Positions 43,314-52,211 of a stretch of DNA of 64,000 nucleotides are shown in pieces. The stretch comes from an uncultured Rhodopila sp. (GTDB taxonomy: Bacteria > Pseudomonadota > Alphaproteobacteria > Acetobacterales > Acetobacteraceae). Every line of letters starts with the position of its first letter. The first letter of the stretch is position 1. The stretch spans positions 1 to 64,000 of the forward strand of contig CAIZFE010000065.1 in assembly GCA_903932145.1 (NCBI GenBank). The letters are read 5' to 3'. Position numbers and translations under genes: made by a program. Under the pieces are notes generated by a model. The model did not search any database and was not told the DNA's origin. It was given only the letters and a program-made list of their open reading frames with translations.

Positions 43314-44984
43314 ATGCCCCATTCTGACCATCTTTTTTCCGGCCTGATCCGCCCGAACCGGCGGTTCCGCCAGCGCTGGGTGTCACCGCTGCTGCGCCGC
43401 ATCCTGATGGTCAACGCGCTGCCGCTGGCTCTGCTGGTGGTGGCGCTGCTATATCTCGATCAGTACCAGAACGGGTTGCTGGAAGCGCAGGTGACGTCCC
43501 TGCGCGAACAGGCCCGGGTGTTCGCGGGGGCGCTGGGCGAAAGCGCGGTCCTCAACACCGACCCGGACAACCCGAAACTGGTCGGCGTGGTGGCGGCGTC
43601 GCTGCTGCACCGTCTGACGGAACCCTCGCCGGACGCCCAGGCCAAGCTTTACGCGCCCGACGGGACGTTGCTGGCGGACTCGCGGCGGCGTGAGGGACCA
43701 AACGGTGTGGTGACCATGGAACCGCTGCCGCCGCCGCCGGACCATGGACCGGTACTGGCGGCAATTGGTTGGATTTACGACGGCGTGCTGTCGTTGCTGC
43801 CGCATCAGGCGCCGCTTACCATGGTCGATACCACGCCATCGGCCGGTGGTCCCGACTGGCAGCCTGACGTGAAAGAGGAACTGCGCCTCAACAGCGCCGG
43901 CAACAGCAACGAAACCGCGCCCTATATCCGCCGCACCCGCGACAACCGCCTGCTGGTGACGGTCGCCGTGCCGGTGGAACGCGACAAACACACGGTCGGT
44001 ATTGTCTCCCTGACGCGGGAGGCGCGGGAGGTGGATGACAGCCTGTTCACCGTCCGCATGTCGATCCTGGCGCTGTTCGGACTGGCGCTGCTGCTGACCG
44101 TGCTGCTGTCCTGGTACCTGTCGCTGACCATCGCGCGGCCGATCCTGCGGCTGGCGGAGGCGGCGGCCGACATGCGCGAAGGCGGCGGACGGGCCGGCAG
44201 CGTGCCGGCGTCCCTGCTGAAACGGAAGGACGAGGTCGGCGCCCTGGCCTCCGCCCTGTCCGACAGCGCCTCCGCGTTGTGGGAGCGGATGGACGCCACC
44301 GAACGATTCGCCGCCGACGTGGCGCACGAGATCAAGAACCCGCTGTCGTCGATCCGCAGTGCCATCGAAACCCTGTTGCGGATCGACGATGTCGGCCGCC
44401 AGCGCCAGTTGCTGACGATCATCGCCCAGGACGTGCTGCGGCTGGACCGGCTGATCAGCGACGTGTCCGACGCCTCCCGCCTGGACGCCGAACTGTCCCG
44501 CGTCACCGCCGAACCGGTCAATGTCGTGGCGATCCTGCGCACGTTGCAGGAACTGGATGAAGCCACCCGCAAAAGCGACGAAGACCCAGCGCTGGAGGTC
44601 ATCGCCCCGCCCAACGGCCTGTCAGTCTGGGCGGTCGAGGACCGTCTGGTGCAGGTGCTGCGCAACCTGATCGGCAACGCGCATTCCTTCAGCCCGCCGC
44701 GTGGCCGCATCGTCGCTCGGGTCCGCGATGCCGGCGGGATCGCGGAACTGAGCGTGGAGGACGACGGTCCCGGCATTCCGGACGCCAACCTGGAGCATAT
44801 TTTCGACCGGTTCTACTCCGAACGGCCCTCAGGCGAGAGTTTCGGACAGCATTCCGGCCTCGGCCTGTCGATCAGCCGCCAAATCGTCGAGGCGCTCCAG
44901 GGCCAGATCTCCGCGGAAAATCGCCGCGACGCCAACGGCCGCGTGCTCGGTGCCCGGTTTATCGTGCGGTTGCCGATCGTTTAG
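43314..44984 (+). CDS. chvG: ChvG sensor histidine kinase, 556 aa
   Basis: The membrane kinase of the ChvG/ChvI system (ExoS in Sinorhizobium). A cytosolic N-terminus with RQRWVSPLLRRILMVNALPLALLVV begins the first membrane helix. A periplasmic sensor of about 200 residues runs to a second helix near 245. Then come HAMP (ARPILRLAEAAADMR), HisKA (VAHEIKNPLSSIRSAIETL) and the ATPase (NLIGNAHSF, VEDDGPGIP, GLGLSISRQIVEA). The periplasmic part carries a Pro-rich stretch. It is the last gene of the chvI-chvG unit; the HprK/PTS genes often found next are absent. Confidence 0.95.
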   Translation: MPHSDHLFSGLIRPNRRFRQRWVSPLLRRILMVNALPLALLVVALLYLDQYQNGLLEAQVTSLREQARVFAGALGESAVLNTDPDNPKLVGVVAASLLHRLTEPSPDAQAKLYAPDGTLLADSRRREGPNGVVTMEPLPPPPDHGPVLAAIGWIYDGVLSLLPHQAPLTMVDTTPSAGGPDWQPDVKEELRLNSAGNSNETAPYIRRTRDNRLLVTVAVPVERDKHTVGIVSLTREAREVDDSLFTVRMSILALFGLALLLTVLLSWYLSLTIARPILRLAEAAADMREGGGRAGSVPASLLKRKDEVGALASALSDSASALWERMDATERFAADVAHEIKNPLSSIRSAIETLLRIDDVGRQRQLLTIIAQDVLRLDRLISDVSDASRLDAELSRVTAEPVNVVAILRTLQELDEATRKSDEDPALEVIAPPNGLSVWAVEDRLVQVLRNLIGNAHSFSPPRGRIVARVRDAGGIAELSVEDDGPGIPDANLEHIFDRFYSERPSGESFGQHSGLGLSISRQIVEALQGQISAENRRDANGRVLGARFIVRLPIV

Positions 44985-45131
44985 ATCGCGCTTCGCCGGG
45001 GCTGGAAAATTGATTCGATCAAGTTACAGACGCGCCCCCGTCACGAACACTGGTCAACTTGCCTTGTACCCTGAACATTGGGGGCAAAACCGTGATTTAA
45101 CCTACAGCACCCTCAACCACGGGAGGCACCG

Positions 45132-45584
45132 ATGCCGTTCGATGGACTTGGTTATCTCAGCACCACCGCGACGCCTGCTAAACCTTCGCTTTGGACACGA
45201 TTGACTCAGTTCGCCCTGGGACAGCCTCCCGTGGCGAAAGCCCTTCCGTTAGAGGCATTCCAGCCTGTACCGGCCAACCAGCCCGATGCACTGACGCTAC
45301 AGGTCCTGACGGTCGGCCGCGCGCTGATCGAAGACCGCAAGGATTGGGTGCAACGGCGGTATGAAACTCGCGACGGACGCCGTTGTGCGGTCGGCGCCCT
45401 GCGCGGGGCCGCTCGCCTGATGAACCTGCACGGTCCGCAGACCGGGGCCAACACGATCCTGTTGTCGGTGGCGATGAGCCGCGGCTTCAACGATATCGAG
45501 AGCATGAACGATAACTCCAGTCACCGGCAGGTCCTGTCGGCGTTCGATGAAGCCATCACCCGCGCCCGGCAATTCCCGGGCTAA
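45132..45584 (+). CDS. DUF6197-like protein, 150 aa
   Basis: The central part (about 60-145) fits the DUF6197 pattern: VGRALIEDRKDWVQRRYETRDGRRCAVGAL, then a helical segment, a MNDNSSHRQVLSAFDEAITRA ending and the characteristic Cys-x-x-GAL. The N-terminal 45 residues are less ordered. A GGGAGG ribosome site lies 5 bases before the ATG. The 147-base gap from chvG contains room for its own promoter. The function is unknown. A ChvI-dependent gene is possible but unproved. Confidence 0.65.
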   Translation: MPFDGLGYLSTTATPAKPSLWTRLTQFALGQPPVAKALPLEAFQPVPANQPDALTLQVLTVGRALIEDRKDWVQRRYETRDGRRCAVGALRGAARLMNLHGPQTGANTILLSVAMSRGFNDIESMNDNSSHRQVLSAFDEAITRARQFPG

Positions 45585-45657
45585 GGTTTCCGGCGTCATC
45601 GTTCGGGTTGCGAGGTGATCCTCCCGAGAGCGGGTGGGTGAGGCTCTGTATGATCGA

Positions 45658-45684
45658 CCCGCCATCGCAATGTGCGATGGCGGG
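45658..45684. terminator. Perfect 12-base hairpin between convergent genes
   Basis: CCCGCCATCGCA (45658-45669) and TGCGATGGCGGG (45673-45684) pair perfectly around an ATG triloop. It lies between the stop of the DUF6197-like gene (45584) and the stop of the convergent dehydrogenase-like gene (45754), so it could end both transcripts. Neither side has a clean T-run. Confidence 0.65.
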
Positions 45685-45753
45685 GTGAGGTCGTTTATAC
45701 CGGTGAGCCCGCGCGAAGGTCTGCCGCGGCGGCTGAGGTGTGCGCCGCCAGGA

Positions 45754-46920
45754 TCACCAACCGGGATCGCCCGGTCGCAAGCCCAGCAGCACTTTTCCCG
45801 CTGACTCGAAGTAACTGGGAAGCGCCGCGCCGTGCTGCACGGCGACATGGACATCCCGGAACGCACGTTCCAGCGGCAGTCGCGTGTAGATCGCGTTGGT
45901 GCCGGCGGCGTGGAATACTTTATCCACCGCGCGGACGGATTCGTGCATCGCATGCACCAGCGAAAGCCGGGCTTGCGCGACCTGCTGGTCCGAGGGCGAT
46001 CGGCCTGCACTGAGCGTCTCCCACAGCCGTCCCACGGCATCGAAAACATAGGCACGAGCAGCGTTGACGATGGCGTCGGCCTCGGCGATGCGGGTCTGTA
46101 CCATTGAACGGTCGCGTAACAGATTGGCGGACATCGTGGAGGCTTCGGTCGCGGCTATTTCCGCCAGGCTGTCGATCGCGCCGCGCGCAATACCGAGCGC
46201 ATTCGCGGCAGAGGGGGTCCACAGCGCCACATACCAGCCGCGCGGATGATACAGCGGACCGGTCTCGCACGGCGGGTCGTCCGACGGGCAACTATGGGCT
46301 TCCGGCACGAAGACATCATCGACGGTGAAATCCTGGCTCCCGGTACCGCGCATGCCCATGACCGACCAGGTGTCCACGATCGTTACGGACTCACGCGGCA
46401 CCCACATCGCCCGCAGCACCGGCGAGCCGGACGAAGTCACACGGGGCAAGTCGCCATCCATCATGTTACAGGTGGCGTACAACCAGTTTGCGTTCTGGAT
46501 CCCGCTGGCGAAGTTCCAGCGCCCTGTGACGCGATAACCCCCGGGTGCTTCGTGCGCCCGGCCACCGGCCCTGGCCGATCCGGCACCACGATAGTCGGCC
46601 GGGGAGCCGGCGAGTTCTCGCCCGACCGCGACCGGCAGACGCCCGGCGTTCAGTGACAGGGCGGTGGCGATCATCGCGCACCACCCCACCGATCCATCGG
46701 CTTTCGAGAGTTCCTCCACCACGCGGAACGCGGTCAACGGCGGGGTTTCCGGACCGCCCATCGAGCGGGGAAGGTACATTTGATAAATGCCCGCTCTGGT
46801 GATCTCGGCCGCGAGGGCGGGCGGGGTTTGGCGCATCTGTTCCGCCTGATCGCGGGCGGCGCGCACGGCGGGGGCCAGCCGTATGGCAGCGGCGACGATT
46901 TCGGGTTGGTCTTGTGTCAT
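45754..46920 (-). CDS. Acyl-CoA-dehydrogenase-fold flavoprotein, monooxygenase-like, 388 aa
   Basis: The chain has the three-part acyl-CoA dehydrogenase fold: an N-terminal helical domain with TRAGIYQMYLPRSMGG, a middle beta domain with GGYRVTGRWNFASGIQNANW and MWVPRESVTIVDTWSVMGMRGTGSQDFTVDDVFVP, and a C-terminal helical bundle. The middle segment is like that of flavin-dependent hydroxylases (HsaA/HpaB-like, DszC-like), which use reduced flavin and oxygen, more than of true dehydrogenases. No flavin reductase is adjacent. The ATG at 46920 follows GAAAGCGCCC. Substrate unknown. Confidence 0.82.
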   Translation of the reverse strand: MTQDQPEIVAAAIRLAPAVRAARDQAEQMRQTPPALAAEITRAGIYQMYLPRSMGGPETPPLTAFRVVEELSKADGSVGWCAMIATALSLNAGRLPVAVGRELAGSPADYRGAGSARAGGRAHEAPGGYRVTGRWNFASGIQNANWLYATCNMMDGDLPRVTSSGSPVLRAMWVPRESVTIVDTWSVMGMRGTGSQDFTVDDVFVPEAHSCPSDDPPCETGPLYHPRGWYVALWTPSAANALGIARGAIDSLAEIAATEASTMSANLLRDRSMVQTRIAEADAIVNAARAYVFDAVGRLWETLSAGRSPSDQQVAQARLSLVHAMHESVRAVDKVFHAAGTNAIYTRLPLERAFRDVHVAVQHGAALPSYFESAGKVLLGLRPGDPGW

Positions 46921-46977
46921 GGGCGCTTTCTCCTGAAAGCACCCTGGCCAATATTCCGCCGTTCGGCCAGAGGCGGG

Positions 46978-47757
46978 CTAATCCGGGATCAGACCGCCAT
47001 CGACGTTGAACGATTGGCCGGTGATATTCCGGGCACCGGCTGATGCCAGGAAGACGACCATGGCGGCGATATCCTCCGGATCGTTGGCCCGCTTCAGCGG
47101 AATCAGATCTGCTCGGCGGCGTTCCATTTCTTCAAGGGTGACACCGTCCTGTTGCGCGCGCACCTGTAGGTTTGCATCGGACAGGGCCGTGCGGGTCACG
47201 CCGGGGCAAACAGAGTTGACGTTGATGTTATGCTTTGCCAACTGAAGGGCCGCCAGTTTCGTCATGCCAATGACCGCGCCTTTGCTGGCGGCATAGGCGA
47301 CGTTGGAAGCACCGACGTAGCCCTTGCCGGCGATCGAGGCGATGTTGATGATGCGGCCGTTGCGCTGAAGGATCATCTCCCGAGCGACGCGCTGTAGGCA
47401 GAAGAACACGCCTTTGGCGTTGACGCGGTGGATGCGGTCCCAGTCTTGCTCCGTAACGTCCATGATGTCGGCGCGGCGGGTGACACCGGCGTTGTTCACC
47501 AGGATGTCGATCTGGCCGAAGGTTTCCAAAGCCTGGCGCACCATGCGGTCGATGTCAGCCAGGTCGCCAACGTCTGCCTGCACCGCCAAAGCCCGGCGTT
47601 GCGAGGATCGGATGGTCTCGGCGGTAGCCTCAGCTTGCTGACCGGCGATGTCGGCGGCAATGACGTGCGCGCCTGCCGCGGCCAGTGCGAGGGCGGTTGC
47701 CCTGCCGATACCGTTGCCCGCGCCGGTCACCAGCGCGACCTGATTGGTTAGGGTCAT
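46978..47757 (-). CDS. Short-chain dehydrogenase/reductase (classical), 259 aa
   Basis: An NAD(P)-dependent SDR of the 3-oxoacyl-reductase-like type. GAGNGIG is at 12-18, NNAG at 88-91, with Ser141, Tyr155 and Lys159 (YAASK) as the active site. PGVTRT and NVDGG complete the pattern. GGGAGG lies 6 bases before the ATG at 47757. It lies 57 bases upstream of the acyl-CoA-dehydrogenase-like gene and 71 bases after the hydroxyisobutyrate-dehydrogenase-like gene, all on one strand, so a three-gene catabolic operon is likely. Confidence 0.92.
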   Translation of the reverse strand: MTLTNQVALVTGAGNGIGRATALALAAAGAHVIAADIAGQQAEATAETIRSSQRRALAVQADVGDLADIDRMVRQALETFGQIDILVNNAGVTRRADIMDVTEQDWDRIHRVNAKGVFFCLQRVAREMILQRNGRIINIASIAGKGYVGASNVAYAASKGAVIGMTKLAALQLAKHNINVNSVCPGVTRTALSDANLQVRAQQDGVTLEEMERRRADLIPLKRANDPEDIAAMVVFLASAGARNITGQSFNVDGGLIPD

Positions 47758-47828
47758 TGCGTTCCTCCCGGTGTTGTCCGTCGCGTAGTCAAGCGGCGAA
47801 AAAGCCCGGGAGTCCACCCTTCCGCCAG

Positions 47829-48743
47829 TTACCCGGTCGAAGCCGATTTTTTTGCGATCTTCGCGCCAGCCGCCTCTTCATAAAACCGCAGCATTTCGTG
47901 AATATCGCCATTACGGCCAAATCGTTCGATGCCCATGCGGTAGTTGCGAAGAATTAGCGGCGTCAGCGTCAAATGCTCAAACCCGTGACCGGCCAGTTCC
48001 GCCGCCAGCGCCACGTCTTTTTCCATCAACGCCATGCTGAAGCGGGCCTCGAAGTTATCGGCGAAGATGTTGTTGGGGAACACCGCCAGGGTGGCACTGT
48101 TGCGGCCGGAGGATTTGTTGATCATGTCTACAACGATCGCCGGATCCAGCCCGTTGGCGGCGGCGATGCTGACAGCCTCGAACGCCAGCAGGCGATTGGC
48201 GGCCGACATCATGTTGTTCACCGCCTTCAGCGTATGCCCGGCACCCAGCGGCCCGACATGCGCGATGTTGGGGCTGATGACCGTCAAAACCGGTGCGACG
48301 CGGGCGTATTGTTCCGGCGTGCCGCCGACCATGATCGCGATCGTGCCAGCGTCCGCGCCCTGCGGCCCGCCACTGACCGGACCATCGATCAACTCGATGC
48401 CGGTTCCTTCCAGTTCCGCCGCCATGGCGCGGGTCGCCGCGGTGGCGCCGGAGGTTTGATCGACGATGATCCCGCCCGGTTGCAGGCCCCGAATCAGCCC
48501 GTGGTTGTCGCCGAAGATCACGTCCCGCACCTGCGCCGAGGTCGGCAGGCAGGTCAGCACGATATCCGACGCCGCCCCCACCTCGGCCGGCGAACCCGCC
48601 ACTGTCGCGCCCAGGGCGGCGAACGCGGCACAGCGTTCCGGTGACAGATCGAACACGGTCAGGGCGTGCTCACGCAGCAGGCGTTTGGCAAGCGCGCCGC
48701 CCATGACGCCGAGTCCGACATAGCCAATGCGGGGTTTATCCAT
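47829..48743 (-). CDS. NAD(P)-dependent beta-hydroxyacid dehydrogenase (3-hydroxyisobutyrate type), 304 aa
   Basis: Members oxidise beta-hydroxy acids such as 3-hydroxyisobutyrate, tartronate semialdehyde or related compounds. Cofactor motif GLGVMG is at 10-15, the substrate-binding GPVSGGPQGA at 121-130, and the catalytic Lys173 with Asn177 in LKAVNNMM. The length is typical. The ATG at 48743 follows AAGGA; the longer frame upstream is antisense to atzF. It appears to be first in a three-gene unit with the SDR and the flavoprotein. The substrate is not assigned. Confidence 0.9.
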   Translation of the reverse strand: MDKPRIGYVGLGVMGGALAKRLLREHALTVFDLSPERCAAFAALGATVAGSPAEVGAASDIVLTCLPTSAQVRDVIFGDNHGLIRGLQPGGIIVDQTSGATAATRAMAAELEGTGIELIDGPVSGGPQGADAGTIAIMVGGTPEQYARVAPVLTVISPNIAHVGPLGAGHTLKAVNNMMSAANRLLAFEAVSIAAANGLDPAIVVDMINKSSGRNSATLAVFPNNIFADNFEARFSMALMEKDVALAAELAGHGFEHLTLTPLILRNYRMGIERFGRNGDIHEMLRFYEEAAGAKIAKKSASTG

Positions 48744-48911
48744 GGTCCGTTTCCTTGTGCGGGTTGATCGTCCCGAAGTGGGCGTTACTCCACATATTTT
48801 CCGATGGCGGTCAAATCGCTGGCGGTCGCACCCGTCGAGTGCGGGGCATTCAATCGCGCGGCTCGCCTTGAACGCTTCGTTATGGCATCGCACTTGCATG
48901 CCTGAGGACAC

Positions 48912-50645
48912 ATGCCAGTGAGCCAGGACGCCTTGCAAACCGTAACCCGTGGCCCGCTTGCCGCCGCCAACGCGGCCCTTGCCGCTGATCGAGCCACGGC
49001 GGACCCGGCGATCTGGATCACGCGCCGATCCGATGAAGAGATTCTCGCCCTGGCGCAGGTATTAGAGGACGAAGGCCCGCGGGGAAGGTCACTGTGGGGC
49101 CTGACCTGCGTCATCAAGGACAATATCGATGTCGCGGGTTTGCCCACGACAGCGGGCTGCCCGGAATTTAGCTATTTGCCCTCAGCGTCGGCACCGGCGG
49201 TTCAAAGTCTGATCGATGCGGGTGCGTTGGTGCTTGGCAAGGTGAACCTCGATCAGTTCGCCACCGGCCTGGTGGGGGTTCGCAGTCCCTACGGTGTGCC
49301 ACGCAATGTTTTCAACGCTGCCTATGTGCCGGGCGGGTCGTCGTCCGGTTCGGCCGTGGCGGTGGCTGCCGGAATTGTGGATTTCGCGCTTGGGACCGAC
49401 ACCGCGGGTTCGGGCCGGGTGCCGGCGGGGTTCGGCAATATCGTCGGGTTGAAACCCACCATTGGCAGCGTGCCGGCCACCAGGATGGTGCCCGCCTGCC
49501 GTTCGATCGATACAATCTCGGTTTTCGCTCGCACCGTTGATACCGCGCTGGCGGTGCAACGCGTGATCGCCGCCTACGACCCGGCCGATCCCTATTCGCG
49601 CCGGATGCCGTCATCCGCGCTGCGCCGAGGCAGCCTGCCGGACGGCGCCAGGATCGCCGTAGCCGATGTCGGGCCGCTGTGCGACGATCACGTCACGCAC
49701 CTGTATCAGCGGGCCAGTGCGCTGTTCATGACCGAAACGGTCGATCTCGCGCCATTCCTGACCATCGCCCGGTTACTGTACGATGGCCCCTGGGTCGCCG
49801 AACGCACCTCCGCGCTGCGGGAGGTCGTAACAGCCCGCCCGGAGATCATGCATCCGGTCACACGCGCCATCGTCGAGGCCGGACTGACCCGCAAGACCGT
49901 CGATGCATTCGATGCGTTTCACCAACTGGCGCAGGCTCGCCGGATCGCCGCGGACTTGTTCGCGCGATGCGATGCCCTGCTGGTGCCGACCGCGCCATTT
50001 TGTCCGACGCTGGCCGAGCTGGAGGCCGATCCGATCGGATCCAACTCCCGGCTGGGGACGTTCACTAATTTCGTCAATCTGTGCGATCTCGCGGCGATTG
50101 CCGTGCCGGCCGGGTTTGGGCCGGATGGGATGCCGGTCGGGGTCACGGTGATTGGTCCCGCCTGGTCGGAGGGCCGGCTGGCGGCCATCGCCGATCACAT
50201 CCATCGCGGTTTTACGGCGGGCCTGGAACCTGCGGCACCGGCCGATCCATTGGGTGCGGACGAAACGGCGCTGTTCTGCATCGGTGCCCACATGTCGGGC
50301 TTACCGCTCAACACCCAGATCACCTCCCTCGGCGGGCGTTTTCTGCGCGTCGCTCGGACCCAGCCTTGCTATCGCCTGCACGCCATGGGCAACCGTCCGG
50401 GCATGGCGCGCGCGACCTCCGGCGCCTCCATCGTGGGCGAGGTGTGGGCCTTGCCAACCGCGGCAATCGGCGCCTTGCTGGCGATGGTGCCGCCGCCCCT
50501 TGGCTTTGGGCAGGTTGCGCTGGAAGATGGTCCCTGCCTTGGCTTTGTGGCCGAGACACAGGGATTGGAGGGCACGCGCGACATCACCGCATTCGGTGGC
50601 TGGCGGGCGTGGCTGGACGCCCGCGATCAGGAGACGACTGCATGA
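48912..50645 (+). CDS. atzF: Allophanate hydrolase AtzF, 577 aa
   Basis: AtzF hydrolyses allophanate to ammonia and CO2. The amidase triad is in place: Lys69 (CVIKDNIDV), Ser143 (PGGSSSGSA) and nucleophile Ser167 (GTDTAGSGRVPAG). A C-terminal domain of about 120 residues (ALFCIGAHMSGLPLN, GASIVGEVWALP, TAFGGWRAWL) is the AtzF-type extension seen also in urea amidolyase. GAGGA lies just before the ATG. It heads atzF-atzG-atzE-atzH; no urea carboxylase is adjacent, unlike most allophanate hydrolase genes. Confidence 0.94.
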   Translation: MPVSQDALQTVTRGPLAAANAALAADRATADPAIWITRRSDEEILALAQVLEDEGPRGRSLWGLTCVIKDNIDVAGLPTTAGCPEFSYLPSASAPAVQSLIDAGALVLGKVNLDQFATGLVGVRSPYGVPRNVFNAAYVPGGSSSGSAVAVAAGIVDFALGTDTAGSGRVPAGFGNIVGLKPTIGSVPATRMVPACRSIDTISVFARTVDTALAVQRVIAAYDPADPYSRRMPSSALRRGSLPDGARIAVADVGPLCDDHVTHLYQRASALFMTETVDLAPFLTIARLLYDGPWVAERTSALREVVTARPEIMHPVTRAIVEAGLTRKTVDAFDAFHQLAQARRIAADLFARCDALLVPTAPFCPTLAELEADPIGSNSRLGTFTNFVNLCDLAAIAVPAGFGPDGMPVGVTVIGPAWSEGRLAAIADHIHRGFTAGLEPAAPADPLGADETALFCIGAHMSGLPLNTQITSLGGRFLRVARTQPCYRLHAMGNRPGMARATSGASIVGEVWALPTAAIGALLAMVPPPLGFGQVALEDGPCLGFVAETQGLEGTRDITAFGGWRAWLDARDQETTA

Positions 50646-50824
50646 CCGATGCCACTTTGGACGCCTTCATCGACGCATCCGCCGCATTGTTGGGCCTGAC
50701 GATTGAACCGGCGTGGCGCGCTCCGGTGCGGGCCAATCTGGCGGTCAGCCTGCGCATGGGGGCACTCGTGCTGGACTTTCCGCTGCATGATGATGCCGAA
50801 CCCGCCCCTGTATTCGTGGCCTGA
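50642..50824 (+). CDS. atzG: AtzG-like small subunit (DUF4089), 60 aa
   Basis: A 60-residue protein reading MTDATLDAFIDASAALLGLT at its start, then EPAWRAPVRANLAVSLRMG and DFPLHDDAEPAPVF. This fits DUF4089/AtzG (HpxX in purine clusters), a small helical partner that forms the AtzE-AtzG amidase complex. Its ATG overlaps the atzF stop (ATGA) and its stop is 2 bases before atzE. It is short enough to be missed by length-based gene finding, but position and sequence make it convincing. Confidence 0.88.
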   Translation: MTDATLDAFIDASAALLGLTIEPAWRAPVRANLAVSLRMGALVLDFPLHDDAEPAPVFVA

Positions 50825-50826
50825 GC

Positions 50827-52209
50827 ATGACCGACATCCATTGGGACAGCGCGGCTGGTATCGCCGCCTCGGTCGCTGCCGGCACCATCACCGCCCGCGC
50901 CGTCATCGAAGCCACGCTGGGTCGCATCGCCGAGCGCGATGGCGTGCTGAACGCGTTTACCGACGTCACATGGGCCAGGGCGCTGGCGCGGGCGGATGCG
51001 ATCGACGCCGGCGCGGTCTCCGGCCCACTGGCCGGCGTGCCGTTCGCCGTCAAGAACCTGTTCGATGTGGCGGAGCTGCCGACCAGGGCGGGCAGTGCGA
51101 TCAACCGGGAACGGGCGCCGGCCGAACGGGATTCGGTGCTGATCGAGCGGTTGGAACGGGCGGGCGCAGTTCTTGTCGGTGCGCTGAACATGGGCGAGTA
51201 CGCCTATGATTTCACCGGCGAAAACCTGCATGATGGGCCGTCTCGGAACCCGCACGACACGACACGGATGACCGGCGGTTCATCGGGAGGGTCTGGTGGT
51301 GCGGTCGCCGGCGGGCTGGTGCCGCTCGCGCTTGGTTCCGACACCAACGGTTCGATCCGGGTGCCGGCGTCGCTGTGCGGTTTGTTCGGACTGAAGCCGA
51401 CCTTCGGGCGGTTGCCGCGCTCTGGTAGCTTTCCGTTTGTCTCCAGCCTGGATCATCTAGGCCCACTGGCTCGCAGTGTGCGGGATTTGGCTTTGGCCTA
51501 CGATGCCATGCAGGGACATGATGTTGGCGATCCGGCGTGCGCGGATCGGCCGGCGGACCCGGTGACGCCGACGCTGGACTCCGGGCTGTCCGGCCTGCGC
51601 ATTGCCCGGGCGGGTGGGTATTTTCGCGCCAACCAGATGCCCGAGGCGACGGCGGCGGTGGACCGGATAGCGGCGGCGCTGGACATCCGCCGAGACATTG
51701 AACTGCCTGAGGTGGCCCGTGCCCGCGCCGCCGCCTATCTGATCACCACCGCCGAGGGGGCGGCGTTGCATTTGAAACGGCTGCGCAGCCGGGCCGCGGA
51801 TTTCGATCCGGATGTGCGGGACCGGCTGATCGCCGGAGCCATGATCCCGGCACCGATGCTGATCCAGGCTCAGAAATTCCGGCGCTGGTACCGTGATGCG
51901 ATGCTGCGCCTGTTCGAGGGGGTCGATGCGATCATCGCTCCCGCCACACCTTGCAGCGCGCCCTTGCTCGGTCAGAAGACGTTCGTGCTGGACGGCGTCG
52001 AACTGCCGGTGCGGGCCAATATGGGGATTTTCACGCAGCCGATTTCGTTCATCGGCCTGCCTGTGGTGGCGGTTCCGGTGGCAGGCACGATGCCGATCGC
52101 GGTGCAGATCATCGCTCCGCCCTGGCGAGAGGACATCGCACTGCGGATCGCGCGCTATCTCGAATCAACCGGCGCGGCGACCGCGCAACGTCCGGCAGAT
52201 CAGGAGTAA
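50827..52209 (+). CDS. atzE: AtzE-like 1-carboxybiuret hydrolase / amidase-signature enzyme, 460 aa
   Basis: An amidase-signature enzyme. The triad is Lys76 (FAVKNLFDV), Ser152 (TGGSSGGS) and nucleophile Ser176 (DTNGSIRVPA). With AtzG it removes ammonia from 1-carboxybiuret in Pseudomonas ADP; the HpxY relative acts in oxalurate breakdown in purine catabolism. Both are compatible with this context. The sequence TRAGSAINRERAPAERDS is typical of this subgroup. The gene lies in an operon with atzF, atzG and atzH, all coupled. Confidence 0.9.
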   Translation: MTDIHWDSAAGIAASVAAGTITARAVIEATLGRIAERDGVLNAFTDVTWARALARADAIDAGAVSGPLAGVPFAVKNLFDVAELPTRAGSAINRERAPAERDSVLIERLERAGAVLVGALNMGEYAYDFTGENLHDGPSRNPHDTTRMTGGSSGGSGGAVAGGLVPLALGSDTNGSIRVPASLCGLFGLKPTFGRLPRSGSFPFVSSLDHLGPLARSVRDLALAYDAMQGHDVGDPACADRPADPVTPTLDSGLSGLRIARAGGYFRANQMPEATAAVDRIAAALDIRRDIELPEVARARAAAYLITTAEGAALHLKRLRSRAADFDPDVRDRLIAGAMIPAPMLIQAQKFRRWYRDAMLRLFEGVDAIIAPATPCSAPLLGQKTFVLDGVELPVRANMGIFTQPISFIGLPVVAVPVAGTMPIAVQIIAPPWREDIALRIARYLESTGAATAQRPADQE

Positions 52210-52211
52210 CG

